Shown piece by piece: positions 34,199 through 43,831 of a stretch of DNA of 64,000 bases (position 1 is the stretch's first letter; each line of letters begins with the position of its first letter). This stretch comes from Microbulbifer variabilis. Lineage in GTDB: Bacteria > Pseudomonadota > Gammaproteobacteria > Pseudomonadales > Cellvibrionaceae. The notes beneath the pieces were generated by a model that was not told where the DNA came from, ran no database searches, and saw only the letters and a list, made by a program, of their open reading frames with translations. The DNA lies in the NCBI RefSeq assembly GCF_023716485.1, contig NZ_CP092418.1, positions 2,277,001 to 2,341,000 of the forward strand, given 5' to 3'. The position numbers and the translations under genes were made by a program.

Positions 34199-37100
34199 TT
34201 AGAATTCGTAGCGAACGCCTATACGAGCGCTCCAATAAGACGGTTCAGCAACCCGTGTCTGGCCTGATGGCTCTAAGAATTTATTGAAAACGTAGCGGCC
34301 TTGATCATCGATATCAGCCTCTACAGCGGCCTGATAGCGCGGGAAGTCTCCTTCATACATCACGCCCCAATCATCGTTAATCAAGTTCCCCAGGTTTTCT
34401 ACGATAAAGTAGGCGTTGATCCTGTCATCCGCGCGCCAACCGGGTAATTCCTGGTCAATACGTAAGTCGAACTTGGTCCACCAATCACTGTGGATTTCAT
34501 TTCGCTCCATAATCTGACCGCGATCAAGATCTTCAGAATCAACAAAAGCGAAAAAGGCTTCGGTATCGAAGTCTTCAGCAAATACTACATTTGCGTCATC
34601 GCTACCGGTTGGGATGTACAGTAGGCTGCGGCCGGAGCCTGCATCGCCAAATAAGCCGCCGCCAAAGGTATAGCTATAGGGTAGCCCTTCATTTGCACTG
34701 CCAAACAAGGTAAAGCGTGTTTCATAGCCTGCAAAAAACTCGTGAGCGTAGTCCATTTTGAGAGTGAAGCGGTGGGGTACCACATAGTTGGAGGTAGCGG
34801 CCCCCGGATTCTCAGCATCGACAGTTGCAATTTTGGTGTAGTTAGACCAAGCCACAGAACTGGTCATTGGATTCACATCCTCGGCTTCTGTGTAGGCATA
34901 GCCCAAGGCTACATTGAGACCAAAGTCGAAGGATTTGCTTAGACCCAGGGATAGAACGCTGGAAAAACCGGAATCTCCTTTTACGTTAGTGAGCATAAAG
35001 TCTCCGCTACGACCATTGGCGCTTTCATAAATTGGGCGCCCATCCACAGCAGTATCCACTTGTTGCAGGGATATATCGCGGACAATGGCTGCATCTTTAT
35101 AGTCGCTATAGAGGTAGTCAGCAGAAAGCAAATAGCCGGATTCAAACTCGTAACTAGCGCCGATGGCATACTTCCAAACTGAAGGGATTTCGAAATCCGG
35201 GTCCATTAGATTGACGCCACCGGATCTTCCCTCTCCAATGGCAACCTGGTCATATAGATTTTGCGGTATGCCATAGATGGGGCGGCCACTGCCAGTCCAG
35301 TCCATATCGAAGAGCGGGGTTCCACTACTATCGGTGGTTTCTATCTGCAATACCCCGTTGTTGGAATAATTGTTGGAAATCCAAACGTTGGGATTGCCAC
35401 CAGAATATAGGCCCAGGCCACCGTGTAGCTCCAGGCTGTCATTGACATTCCAGTTGAGACCGAGACGTGGCTGTAAAAGGTCTATGCCATCCATATTATG
35501 CTGGTTACTGAAACCGTACGTTTCTTTGATATCCAGATTCTTCACCGGCCTATCGTCGCTGCTGTAGCGGTCATAGCGCAAGCCTGCTACGACTTTGAGA
35601 TCAACTTCGGCAAAAGTGTATTCATCCTGCAGGTAGAAAGTATCGATGTCATAAGCAAACTCTGCTGCAGCATCCAAGGGATTATTGGTGATGGCAGCAT
35701 TTTCATAGATAATTTTGCTGGCAACGCCGTTTTCAAAATCTTCGATACTAGCAAACCGGTACTCCCCCTGTGCTTCCTGAATAAACAGGTTAAATACATC
35801 GAAACTATCATGTTCATAGCCGGCGGTGAGATTGTGCTCACCCAGCAATAAGCGCCCGGCGAGTTTTATGCTCAAATTATCGTAACTCAGCTTATTGGCA
35901 TGGCGGGAGTCATCAGATCCCAAGTAAACCGTTGCGCTCTTTAGGCCTTCTTCGTCCTTACTGGTGACCTGGACTTCACCAAATTCAGTACCACCGAGAG
36001 AGAGTTGCCAGTTATCCAACTCTGAATAACCGATCTTCATTTCTGTAGAAAAGATATCGCTCCAATCGGAAAACAGCTGAACAATATAAGAATTCAGTTC
36101 GGCACCGCGCTCATAATAATGATTGGATAGCTCTAGCTCATTGTAGTCGTCGTCGGATTCGGCAATAGAGTAGCCATCGTTGTAGTTATAGGTAAGAGAG
36201 GCTCGATGATTATCGCTGATATTCCAGTCTAGCTTGATCAGCAATTTCTCATCTTCTTCCGGCAGGCTTGAGGGGAGCCCGCCAGGGTTATAATCGTACA
36301 CATCATTCGCGATGCGCACGATTTCCTGCAGCTGCTCCTGAGATACGCCCTCAACCTCAGAGGGAGAGTTACTACCTGTTGGTCCACGGTCAAAAGTAGC
36401 GACACCTTCTAGCTTTTCGTAAGCGGTGAAGAAGAACAGTTTGTCCTGGATAATGGCTCCACCTAAGGTAGCGTTGTAGCGCTTTTCATCAAAGCTGGCT
36501 ACAGGGAAGTCTTCACCCTCAAGAGAATCTCCACGGAAACCATCATCGGTATAGTCATAAAAGAATGAACCATGCCACTCATTGCTGCCGGACTTGGTCA
36601 CTGCATTGATGTTACAGGCGCTGAATCCGCCGTACTGCACATCGAATGGAGCCAGCTCTACAGCAACTTGCTCGATTGCATCGTATGAGAAGGGCATGCG
36701 CTCTGTTGGATAGCCATTGCTATTCAAGCCAAAGTTGTCATTCATGCGCACCCCGTCAACAGTAAGGCTGTTGAAGCGCGGGTTGGCGCCAGTACATTGA
36801 ATAGAGTCATAACTGGCTTCGTCGATGTAAACTCGTGGGTCCAGACGTAGCAAGTCCTTGATATCGCGGTTTACTGCGGGTGCACTGGCTAGGTCATCGC
36901 TATTGAAGTGAGATGCCGGGCCTACCGCTAGTCGGGAAGTAGTGATAGCTTGGCCAAGCACGCTGACTTCCTCAAGGTTACTTGTGTCGAGGGATACCAT
37001 CAGGGGCAGGGTATCGCCTACTGAGAGATAAATATCTTCAAAGGTACGATCCCCCTGTTCGGTTTCAATTTTGACGATATAAGGGCCACCCACACGCAAA

Positions 37101-37327
37101 CCACTGAGATTAAACTGTCCTGATTCTCCTACCTCGGCCACTCGCCGACTATTGGATGGCGTGTGCACTACAGTAATTTTTGCATCGCTGATGGCTTCGC
37201 CTGCGCTACCAGTAATAGAGCCGCGAATGGCTGCGGCAGTTTCCTGAGCGTAAGAGATATGTGTTGAACCAATCGCGGAGATAATCGCGGCGGATAAGCA
37301 CATGCGCCGGAAGATAGAAGGTTTCAT
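34199..37327 (-). CDS. Oar-like TonB-dependent receptor
   Basis: A 1042-residue outer-membrane protein. After a signal peptide (cleavage near SYAQE) comes a carboxypeptidase-regulatory-like domain (IRGSITGSAGEAISDAKITV), then a TonB-box-like LEEVSVLGQ, a plug domain (RFNSLTVDGVRMNDNFGL, VQYGGFSACNINAVTKSGSN) and a large beta-barrel ending RIGVRYEF. This is the Oar/RagA-style architecture. It is divergent from an S1/P1 nuclease gene, and the 228 bases between them carry Pho-box-like sequences, so uptake of nucleotides or another phosphorus source is a reasonable inference. Confidence 0.92.
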   Translation of the reverse strand: MKPSIFRRMCLSAAIISAIGSTHISYAQETAAAIRGSITGSAGEAISDAKITVVHTPSNSRRVAEVGESGQFNLSGLRVGGPYIVKIETEQGDRTFEDIYLSVGDTLPLMVSLDTSNLEEVSVLGQAITTSRLAVGPASHFNSDDLASAPAVNRDIKDLLRLDPRVYIDEASYDSIQCTGANPRFNSLTVDGVRMNDNFGLNSNGYPTERMPFSYDAIEQVAVELAPFDVQYGGFSACNINAVTKSGSNEWHGSFFYDYTDDGFRGDSLEGEDFPVASFDEKRYNATLGGAIIQDKLFFFTAYEKLEGVATFDRGPTGSNSPSEVEGVSQEQLQEIVRIANDVYDYNPGGLPSSLPEEDEKLLIKLDWNISDNHRASLTYNYNDGYSIAESDDDYNELELSNHYYERGAELNSYIVQLFSDWSDIFSTEMKIGYSELDNWQLSLGGTEFGEVQVTSKDEEGLKSATVYLGSDDSRHANKLSYDNLSIKLAGRLLLGEHNLTAGYEHDSFDVFNLFIQEAQGEYRFASIEDFENGVASKIIYENAAITNNPLDAAAEFAYDIDTFYLQDEYTFAEVDLKVVAGLRYDRYSSDDRPVKNLDIKETYGFSNQHNMDGIDLLQPRLGLNWNVNDSLELHGGLGLYSGGNPNVWISNNYSNNGVLQIETTDSSGTPLFDMDWTGSGRPIYGIPQNLYDQVAIGEGRSGGVNLMDPDFEIPSVWKYAIGASYEFESGYLLSADYLYSDYKDAAIVRDISLQQVDTAVDGRPIYESANGRSGDFMLTNVKGDSGFSSVLSLGLSKSFDFGLNVALGYAYTEAEDVNPMTSSVAWSNYTKIATVDAENPGAATSNYVVPHRFTLKMDYAHEFFAGYETRFTLFGSANEGLPYSYTFGGGLFGDAGSGRSLLYIPTGSDDANVVFAEDFDTEAFFAFVDSEDLDRGQIMERNEIHSDWWTKFDLRIDQELPGWRADDRINAYFIVENLGNLINDDWGVMYEGDFPRYQAAVEADIDDQGRYVFNKFLEPSGQTRVAEPSYWSARIGVRYEF

Positions 37328-37463
37328 AACTAAATCCTGGTCTTTAAGTGGGCCAACAGCGTGGCTTTGAGAGAACTGGTTGTAATCGGCTCCCGAGACT
37401 CATCCCCAGGTCTCGGCCAGAGTGCTTTTTAGCGGGTGAAATTGAAGGGCTGGTTAACGATTT

Positions 37464-37529
37464 GTTGCAATTTTGTAACAGGTTCGTGAGATGACATTGA
37501 TGCATACCAATTTGTCACAAATGTTTATT
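37464..37529. promoter_or_regulatory. Candidate Pho-box-like sites between receptor and nuclease
   Basis: On the minus strand, facing the receptor, CTGTTACAAAATTGCAAC (37481-37464) has the 7-4-7 layout of a Pho box with partial matches to CTGTCAT. On the plus strand, TTGTCACAAATGTTTATT (37512-37529) has one good half site, TTGTCAC. The matches are imperfect, so control by PhoB is only a hypothesis. Confidence 0.35.
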
Positions 37530-37555
37530 AAGCTTGCCGCAAATTTCTGCAGTGG

Positions 37556-38389
37556 ATGATTGAGATGATTAACCTAAAAAAAATAATTTGTATAAATATT
37601 CTATTGGTTGGGCTGCTCAGCACCCTAAAAGCCCATGCTTGGGGAGATGATGGCCATAGAGTGGTTGGAGAAATCGCTTGGTATTATTTGGCACCTAATG
37701 TAGCCGCAGAAGTTGAATTGTTACTTGATGAGGTTGGGGAACCACATCTGGCAGAGTCAGCCACCTGGGCGGATCGTATTCGTTCCAACGAGCAATATAA
37801 TTGGGCAGCGCCCATGCACTATATCAATCTATCCCGTGACTGGAACCGCTATGACGCGGAGAGGGATTGCCCTCCAACAGGGTGTATTGTCAAAGCCATT
37901 CAGCAGTTTGAAGAAGTTCTTGCAGATCGCACCCGGTCAGGGACAGAGCGTGCCGAGGCCTTAATGTTTATTGCGCACTTTGTAGGGGATCTTCATCAGC
38001 CGCTACACACAGGTCTTTATTCGGATCGTGGTGGCAACGATGTATTCGTGCACTTTTATGGAGAGGAGACCAATTTACACGCTCTTTGGGATATCCATCT
38101 TGTCTCAAGAGTGGTTACCGATTGGCGGGGTTATGCAAAAGAACAGACAGAAAAAATTGGTGCAGTCCAGAGCCAGCTTTGGCAGTCTACAGATGCAACA
38201 GACTGGGTAAAGGAGTCCCATCAGTTGGCTCATAAACTGGCATATACCAATGAAACTCAATTGGGGGAAAAGTACTTCTTGCGCTGCAGGGATTCCTTAG
38301 AAATGCGTCTACAGCAAGGTGGTGTGCGCTTAGCTGCCGTACTTAACAAAGTTTTGGGTGGAAGATCATTGAAGATGATCGATCGATAA
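37556..38389 (+). CDS. Secreted S1/P1-family nuclease
   Basis: A 277-residue precursor of a zinc-dependent nuclease that degrades single-stranded nucleic acid and often has 3'-nucleotidase activity. The signal peptide ends AHA, leaving mature Trp1 in AHAWGDDGHRVVGEIAW; this N-terminal Trp is a zinc ligand in the family. Other zinc ligands are visible: the Asp/His of WADRIR, MHYINL, the block FIAHFVGDLHQPLHTG, DRGGND and NLHALWD. The gene is divergent from an Oar-like receptor that may import the products. Confidence 0.93.
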   Translation: MIEMINLKKIICINILLVGLLSTLKAHAWGDDGHRVVGEIAWYYLAPNVAAEVELLLDEVGEPHLAESATWADRIRSNEQYNWAAPMHYINLSRDWNRYDAERDCPPTGCIVKAIQQFEEVLADRTRSGTERAEALMFIAHFVGDLHQPLHTGLYSDRGGNDVFVHFYGEETNLHALWDIHLVSRVVTDWRGYAKEQTEKIGAVQSQLWQSTDATDWVKESHQLAHKLAYTNETQLGEKYFLRCRDSLEMRLQQGGVRLAAVLNKVLGGRSLKMIDR

Positions 38390-38646
38390 TTAATCTAGTG
38401 GTTTTATTGTGGTGTTAGCCTCCACGAAATAAGGGAAACTAGCATCCATCGCTCATTGCGTGAAGGAGTTTTCCTAAATACCGGCTTAAGGATGGCAGAT
38501 TCTAAATAATGCAATTCGAGCTCTTTTGACAATTAAAGTGCCCATCCAAGCCCGAATTGCTTCTAAAAACTGGACATTAGTTTAGAGCTACTTCTCCTTG
38601 AGTATGTGAGTGCAAAAGCAACTGTTTGGAAGTATTTGAATACATG
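38390..38646. other. Convergent intergenic spacer
   Basis: 257 bases between two convergent secreted-hydrolase genes. I see no gene and no clear intrinsic terminator. Confidence 0.3.
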
Positions 38647-40119
38647 TTATCTCCCAAGCTCAACCTGGAAGAACTCCCAGGCTAACTGATTATCTGAAGC
38701 GGACAGGTTACGATTTGCGTCCGCCATCACATATTTTCCGTGGGCTGTTTTCAAAGTGATTTTGTCATTTTGATTCAAACAGGCCCATCCGTTGGAATGG
38801 TTGTAAAGGACAAATTTCTCCCAGCCTAAAAGCACACTGGCTCTTACATCGACATTATGGTTGTTATGTGGAGTGGCACGTAAGTAATGACCGTTATGGG
38901 CGCGCAGTGAAACCGTGTCACCACTCTGAATACAGCGGTGATCCACCCACTGCTGGGTGTTCCCTTTTTGCTCCAGCGCAAGAGTAAAAGTCTCCCATTC
39001 TGCAGCCGCAGCAGGCATATTTTTTGCCTCATCGTTACCACCGTAGACAGCCTGAATGCGTGTGTTGTGGTGGGTATTAAGCAGGGAAGCTGTATGTGCC
39101 CTCGCATACGTGGATGAATAGGCGGCAGCGTGATTGGTCCAACTTAATGTTGCCGTAATGGGGTTGTGATCACTGATGCTCTGGTGGACTTCATCATACC
39201 GGTTGGTAGAGAAGCTAATTTGCGAGTTGCCGCGAAAAGCAATATGGTCAACTCCCTTACAGGGTCCCTTTACATCGTTAATATTCGTATTACCTGCGGC
39301 ATAACTTACCTGGCTACAGGACCAGGTTAAGCCCAACTCGGAAGCCCAGCGCCCCAACTCCGACTGATTAGGGCCTGGCTGCCAGCCGCCGTTGTCAATC
39401 CATGCATTAAAGTCGCCCATTACAATCACTGGATATCCGGCCGAATTTTGTTGAATAAAATGTTTAAGCTGGTTGAACTGGCCTGTTTTCTCCTGGCCGT
39501 TACTGGTGTCCATGTGAGTATTGTAAAAGTGTACTTTTAGGTCCTTGGCTAGCTGAACTTCAGTGAAGGTGAAGCCTTTTTCCGTCTCACAATCGGGACT
39601 TGAGCCGTTTGTGATAAAGTCTGAGTAGGTACCCTTACAGCTTGAATACTCAACATGCAGCTGCCTTCCATTAATAGGGTGTTTGCTGATAGTGCTTAAA
39701 CCATCGCCAAAACTGAAGACCCCGCCCTGGAAATGATCACTTCGATAAGGATATTCTGTTTGGCTAAGGGGAGACATCACCGCGTAATTTCTGACCCAGT
39801 TTTCCTGGAGTCCGACAATATCGTAGGCCTGCCCAGCAATATAGGTGGATGAAAAAAGAGATGCCTGGCCATCAGAAATACCCTGTAAACCTTCAGGAAA
39901 GCCCTTTATGTTGGCTGCCATTACTTTAATCTGGCCACTTTGCCCAGCCAAGCTTCCCGGCCTGCTATAGGCTTGATTGCCCACAGTGCCGGTAAAACCT
40001 ACCTGAGTGCTGGAACTAACCAGAATATCCCATATTTCTGACAAAGTTATTGCTGAAGCAGAAGCGCTTAGGCCCAGGCTTCCTACGATAAGAGCTGATC
40101 TTAATAGTTTGTTTTTCAT
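38647..40119 (-). CDS. Secreted EEP-fold hydrolase with beta-trefoil tail
   Basis: A 490-residue secreted protein with a signal peptide (cleavage near ASA). Residues about 60-325 are an endonuclease/exonuclease/phosphatase domain: KVMAANIKG, IVGLQENW (metal-binding Glu), FYNTHMD, VIMGDFNAW and the catalytic SDHNPITA. The sequence is closest in style to bacterial sphingomyelinase/nuclease-like enzymes, and I cannot tell phospholipase from nuclease. Residues 340-490 look like a fascin-like beta-trefoil (VSLRAHNGHYLRA and ITLKTAHGKYVMADANRN), a possible carbohydrate- or surface-binding module. The neighbour S1/P1 nuclease suggests phosphate scavenging. Confidence 0.85.
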   Translation of the reverse strand: MKNKLLRSALIVGSLGLSASASAITLSEIWDILVSSSTQVGFTGTVGNQAYSRPGSLAGQSGQIKVMAANIKGFPEGLQGISDGQASLFSSTYIAGQAYDIVGLQENWVRNYAVMSPLSQTEYPYRSDHFQGGVFSFGDGLSTISKHPINGRQLHVEYSSCKGTYSDFITNGSSPDCETEKGFTFTEVQLAKDLKVHFYNTHMDTSNGQEKTGQFNQLKHFIQQNSAGYPVIVMGDFNAWIDNGGWQPGPNQSELGRWASELGLTWSCSQVSYAAGNTNINDVKGPCKGVDHIAFRGNSQISFSTNRYDEVHQSISDHNPITATLSWTNHAAAYSSTYARAHTASLLNTHHNTRIQAVYGGNDEAKNMPAAAAEWETFTLALEQKGNTQQWVDHRCIQSGDTVSLRAHNGHYLRATPHNNHNVDVRASVLLGWEKFVLYNHSNGWACLNQNDKITLKTAHGKYVMADANRNLSASDNQLAWEFFQVELGR

Positions 40120-40439
40120 TTATTGTTATCCGTTATTTAAATTGTCCGATTTTATTTTTCTATCAATGGTGTATCTCGGATATCGGTCTATTGGTTGTGC
40201 GTGGTAAGGGGAACGATTTTTAATTAATTATGAGGCCTCCTTAATTGACAAATATTACTAGCAATATTTAAGCGATTTTATTTGGCGCCTACCGGACGGA
40301 TAAAAGACTTCAGTAATAGATACTAATTGTCATTTCATCAATAAGTAAGATAGAAAGAGCTTTAACGGGCTATGGCCAAAATAAAAGGTTGGGCAAGCGT
40401 ACTAGAAAGCAATTGCCGGAATAATAAAGGATTGGTGAT
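40120..40439. other. AT-rich intergenic region
   Basis: About 320 AT-rich bases upstream of the secreted EEP-fold hydrolase (minus) and of the cytochrome operon (plus). They probably hold both promoters. No gene is seen. Confidence 0.35.
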
Positions 40440-40585
40440 ATGAGTGGATACTGGATTAGTAAATTTTAAAATCAATAATAGACTGGGCAGTTCCGCTTGT
40501 TGTCTTAGCTGCCAGCCTGATTAACAATGGTTGCAGTTTAAGTACACAACGCCCACCTCAGGCTCCAGAGCCTGGGAAATATTAA
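40440..40585 (+). pseudogene. Possible frameshifted small lipoprotein
   Basis: ATG at 40440 has a good ribosome site (AAAGGA) but stops after nine codons (MSGYWISKF). After a one-base shift inside an A/T run near 40465, another frame continues with a signal-peptide-like helix (DWAVPLVVLAASLINNGC) and a short Pro/Gln tail (TQRPPQAPEPGKY), stopping at 40585. The NNGC lipobox is weak. It may be a broken entericidin-like lipoprotein or a chance reading. Confidence 0.3.
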
Positions 40586-40609
40586 CAATAATGTAGTAGG
40601 TGTACATAC

Positions 40610-40999
40610 ATGGAACTGGTAGGACCTCACCGGAGCCTAAGGCTCTTCTGCGCCCCTCTTATTGTGGCTTTACTGACGAGTGGTTGCTCGGAATCCAGCG
40701 ACAGTAGCCCTAAAAACCGTTTGGCCTTAGCCCAACAAGCGCTGACTTTGGCGCCCGCTGATCCAGAAATTGCTGAAATCTATCAGCGAACCTGTCGCAG
40801 CTGTCACAGCACTGGGGTCAGCGCTGCGCCACTCACTGGGGACATTGCCGGCTGGGAACCGCGTCTCGACAAGGGAATGGATGTATTGGTTGAAAACGCG
40901 ATTAATGGTTTCCAGGGGATGCCGCCACTGGGTCTTTGTTTCGAGTGCTCACCGGAGCAGTTTGAACAGTTAATTGCCTTTATGGCCTCTGCGGAGTAA
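40610..40999 (+). CDS. Lipoprotein c-type cytochrome (c5-like)
   Basis: A 129-residue envelope electron carrier. The lipobox LLTSGC (Cys26) indicates a lipid anchor. One heme site, CRSCH, follows near residue 62, and GFQGMPPLG supplies the axial Met. Two further Cys (LCFECSPEQ) match the disulfide region of cytochrome c5. It lies six bases upstream of a Tat-exported FAD oxidase, so it is a likely electron acceptor for that enzyme. Confidence 0.88.
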   Translation: MELVGPHRSLRLFCAPLIVALLTSGCSESSDSSPKNRLALAQQALTLAPADPEIAEIYQRTCRSCHSTGVSAAPLTGDIAGWEPRLDKGMDVLVENAINGFQGMPPLGLCFECSPEQFEQLIAFMASAE

Positions 41000-41005
41000 G
41001 GGATT

Positions 41006-42397
41006 ATGCAGCAGTCACGTCGCCGCTTTATTACAACTATTGCCGCTGGTTCTACAGCTATCGCTGCTACTCCAATCTCCTCTATGGCACGCACCTTGGT
41101 ACAGGCGAGTGGCCCAGTAAAGCGTAAGGGTATCCGCTGGCGCAACTGGTCTGGTTCGCAAGACTGCCTGCCCAGTGAACGTCTGGCACCAAAGACAATC
41201 GCCGAACTACAGCAACGTGTAGCTGATGCTAAAGGTACTGTTAGAGCTGTGGGGGCTGGGCACTCCTTCACGGCCTTGGTACCCACCGATGACACCATTC
41301 TCTCGCTCGGGCGTATTAGCGGTGTGGCCGATCATAGTAGCGAAACCACCCAGGCTACGATTTACGCGGGTACACGTATAGCCGATCTTGGCCAGCCGCT
41401 TGAAGATATTGGTCAAGCCTTGATTAATCAGCCGGATATTGATGAGCAAACTCTCGGCGGATGCCTGGCCACTGCCACTCATGGCACTGGGGCCGGTTTA
41501 GGTTGTATGTCCAGCTATGTAACGGGATTGGAGCTGGTTACGGCAGATGGCAGCACTCTGTGGTGCGATACAGAGCAAAACCCAGAGACTTTCATAGCAG
41601 CCAAAGTTTCCCTGGGTAGCCTGGGGTTAGTGACCAAGGTGCGTATGCAGAACCAGTCCAGTTACAAACTCCGGCGAGAATCCTGGGTGGCTCCCATGAG
41701 GGAGGTGCTTGAGCAGGCGGAGACACTTGCGGAGTCAAGTCGCAATTTCGAGTTTTACTATATTCCTTTCTCCGGAATGTGTATGGCTGATAAGCACCAA
41801 CTAACGGATGAAGAGATCTTTACTACCGCGCGTGAAGATACTAACGAAGCTGTAATGACCCTTAAAACTGTTCGAGACTGGCTTGGCTGGTCGCCCAGAT
41901 TACGGCAATACGCCTTACAGTCTGCAATGGAGGATATTGAAAAGGAGGTGGTTGTGGAGTCCTCTTGGCGAAACTACGCCAGTGAGCGAAATGTTCGCTT
42001 CAATGAGATGGAATACCACCTTCCCAGGGAAGCCGGACTGGCCGCTTTTGAGGAGCTACGCCGTACAATCGAAGAGAACAATCTTAATGTGTTCTTTCCT
42101 ATCGAAGTGCGCTTTGTAAAGGGGGATGATATTTGGTTGAGCCCCTTCTACCAGCAGGATTCCGTATCTATTGCGGTACACCGTTACTTTGAGGAGGATT
42201 ACCAGCCCCTTTTTAAGGCACTGGAACCCATTATGCGCAAGCATGGCGGCAGACCGCACTGGGGGAAACTTAATACCTTGCACCGGCAGGACCTGACTGG
42301 TTTATACCCCCGCTGGCAGGATTTTCTTGAGGTAAGACGTGAGCTTGACCCTAAAGGAAAATTTTTAAACCCGTACCTGAAAAAACTAATTGGTTGA
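41006..42397 (+). CDS. Tat-exported FAD-linked sugar-lactone oxidase
   Basis: A 463-residue periplasmic oxidase of the VAO / D-arabinono-1,4-lactone oxidase type. The Tat signal is clear (SRRRFITTIAAGSTAIAATP). The FAD-binding domain shows TVRAVGAGHSFTALV and QTLGGCLATATHGTGAGLG. The C-terminal ALO domain ends with the HWGKLNTL and KGKFLNPYLKK blocks. Such enzymes oxidise sugar acids or lactones and can reduce cytochrome c. The cytochrome gene directly upstream supports that pairing. Confidence 0.88.
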   Translation: MQQSRRRFITTIAAGSTAIAATPISSMARTLVQASGPVKRKGIRWRNWSGSQDCLPSERLAPKTIAELQQRVADAKGTVRAVGAGHSFTALVPTDDTILSLGRISGVADHSSETTQATIYAGTRIADLGQPLEDIGQALINQPDIDEQTLGGCLATATHGTGAGLGCMSSYVTGLELVTADGSTLWCDTEQNPETFIAAKVSLGSLGLVTKVRMQNQSSYKLRRESWVAPMREVLEQAETLAESSRNFEFYYIPFSGMCMADKHQLTDEEIFTTAREDTNEAVMTLKTVRDWLGWSPRLRQYALQSAMEDIEKEVVVESSWRNYASERNVRFNEMEYHLPREAGLAAFEELRRTIEENNLNVFFPIEVRFVKGDDIWLSPFYQQDSVSIAVHRYFEEDYQPLFKALEPIMRKHGGRPHWGKLNTLHRQDLTGLYPRWQDFLEVRRELDPKGKFLNPYLKKLIG

Positions 42398-42446
42398 TAG
42401 GGCCCTTATTCATCTCAGGGCTGAAGAGAGACTAGGGGAGCTAACT

Positions 42447-43736
42447 GTGCAGAAAACGCGGAGAAAATTTTTACTGGGCGGAGCGGCATTGGGGGTTGCG
42501 GCCGCATTTCCTTTGTTAAGGCCTGAAGCTTTGGGGCAGGGGGGGCACACTAACTATTTTCAAAGTCTCTCTAAGGCTCTGGATTCCGCAGGTTTCTCTG
42601 GTCCCACAATGGTAGTGGATTTAAACCGCCTGAGAGCCAATGCGACTGTGCTTTCTGGACATCTAAATGGGCACTTTGACTATCGAATTGTTGCCAAATC
42701 GTTACCAGCTCTGGGGTTACTGGAGGCAGTTGCCAAACAGACTGGTACGCAGCGGTATATGGTTTTCCATCTACCTTTTTTGCAACAGTTGGCGCAGTCA
42801 CAACCACAGGCAGATATTTTGCTGGGTAAGCCTCTTCCGATTGCTGCGGCCAAGAGCTTTTATAGCCGCCCAACAACCAGTGGATTTGACCCTAGAACAC
42901 AACTTCAGTGGCTGATTGATAGCCCTAGGCGGCTACAACAGTATGCGGCACTAGCCGGTAGCCTTGAGCAAAGGTTACAAATCAATATCGAGTTGGATGT
43001 GGGGTTGCATCGCGGTGGAGTCAGCGATGCTCGGGACCTTACTGAAATGCTCAATATTATTAAGGCAGAACCACTGCTTACTCTGTCGGGATTTATGGGC
43101 TATGACGCCCATGCGGCTAAGATGCCGGGTATTTTAGGTGGCCCAGAGAAAGCCATTAATCGCGGTTTGGAGATTTATACTCAGAGGCTTGAGCAAGCTA
43201 AACAATTGTTGGGTGACCAGTATCCTAAAAGGTTGACGTTGAATGGCGCCGGCAGCCCGACTTACCAGCTTTATAAATCACGCTCAGATAGTGCACCCTG
43301 TAATGAGCTGGCGGCAGGTTCCTGTCTTGTTAAACCTACAGATTTTGATATCCCCACCCTCAGTGATCACAAGGCGGCTGCATTTATCGCCAGTCCAGTA
43401 TTGAAGAAGTTACCGCAGACTCAAATTCCTGGTTTGGAGAAACTAACGGGTACGATGCGCTGGTTAAACCCAAATCGCGAGCAGACATTCTTTATCTCTG
43501 GGGGGTATTGGAAGGCGCTGCCCGAATCTCCAGAAGGTCTTTCGATCAATCCTATTTATGGGCGCTCTACAAATCAGGAAATGCTCAATGCTTCCAATCA
43601 GGTTGTCCTACAAGAGGATGACTGGGTTTTCCTGCGACCAACTCAAAGTGAGTCTGTATTTCTTCAGTTTGGGGATATAGCTGTGTATGACAAAGGGGAG
43701 ATCGTGGAGCGCTGGCCTGTATTAAGTAACTCCTGA
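42447..43736 (+). CDS. Tat-exported PLP enzyme (alanine racemase-N / DSD1-like)
   Basis: A predicted periplasmic fold-type III PLP enzyme of about 429 residues. The GTG at 42447 is chosen because it has a ribosome site (AGGGGAG) and starts right before the Tat motif (KTRRKFLLGGAALGVAAAFP); the frame is open from 42390. Alanine-racemase-type features are MVVDLNRLRANA, the PLP-Lys region YRIVAKSLP, NIELDVGLHRGGV and LTLNGAGSPTYQLY. The C-terminal part resembles D-threonine aldolase / D-serine dehydratase (DSD1) enzymes. Export of a PLP protein folded with cofactor explains Tat use. Substrate unknown. Confidence 0.82.
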   Translation: MQKTRRKFLLGGAALGVAAAFPLLRPEALGQGGHTNYFQSLSKALDSAGFSGPTMVVDLNRLRANATVLSGHLNGHFDYRIVAKSLPALGLLEAVAKQTGTQRYMVFHLPFLQQLAQSQPQADILLGKPLPIAAAKSFYSRPTTSGFDPRTQLQWLIDSPRRLQQYAALAGSLEQRLQINIELDVGLHRGGVSDARDLTEMLNIIKAEPLLTLSGFMGYDAHAAKMPGILGGPEKAINRGLEIYTQRLEQAKQLLGDQYPKRLTLNGAGSPTYQLYKSRSDSAPCNELAAGSCLVKPTDFDIPTLSDHKAAAFIASPVLKKLPQTQIPGLEKLTGTMRWLNPNREQTFFISGGYWKALPESPEGLSINPIYGRSTNQEMLNASNQVVLQEDDWVFLRPTQSESVFLQFGDIAVYDKGEIVERWPVLSNS

Positions 43737-43831
43737 AAAAACATCTTTACATGGTTCTAAATAGATGACGCTGTACTGTATATAGCCGTATGTAATCACA
43801 AGTAATTATTATAATAAATTTGGAGAGTAAC

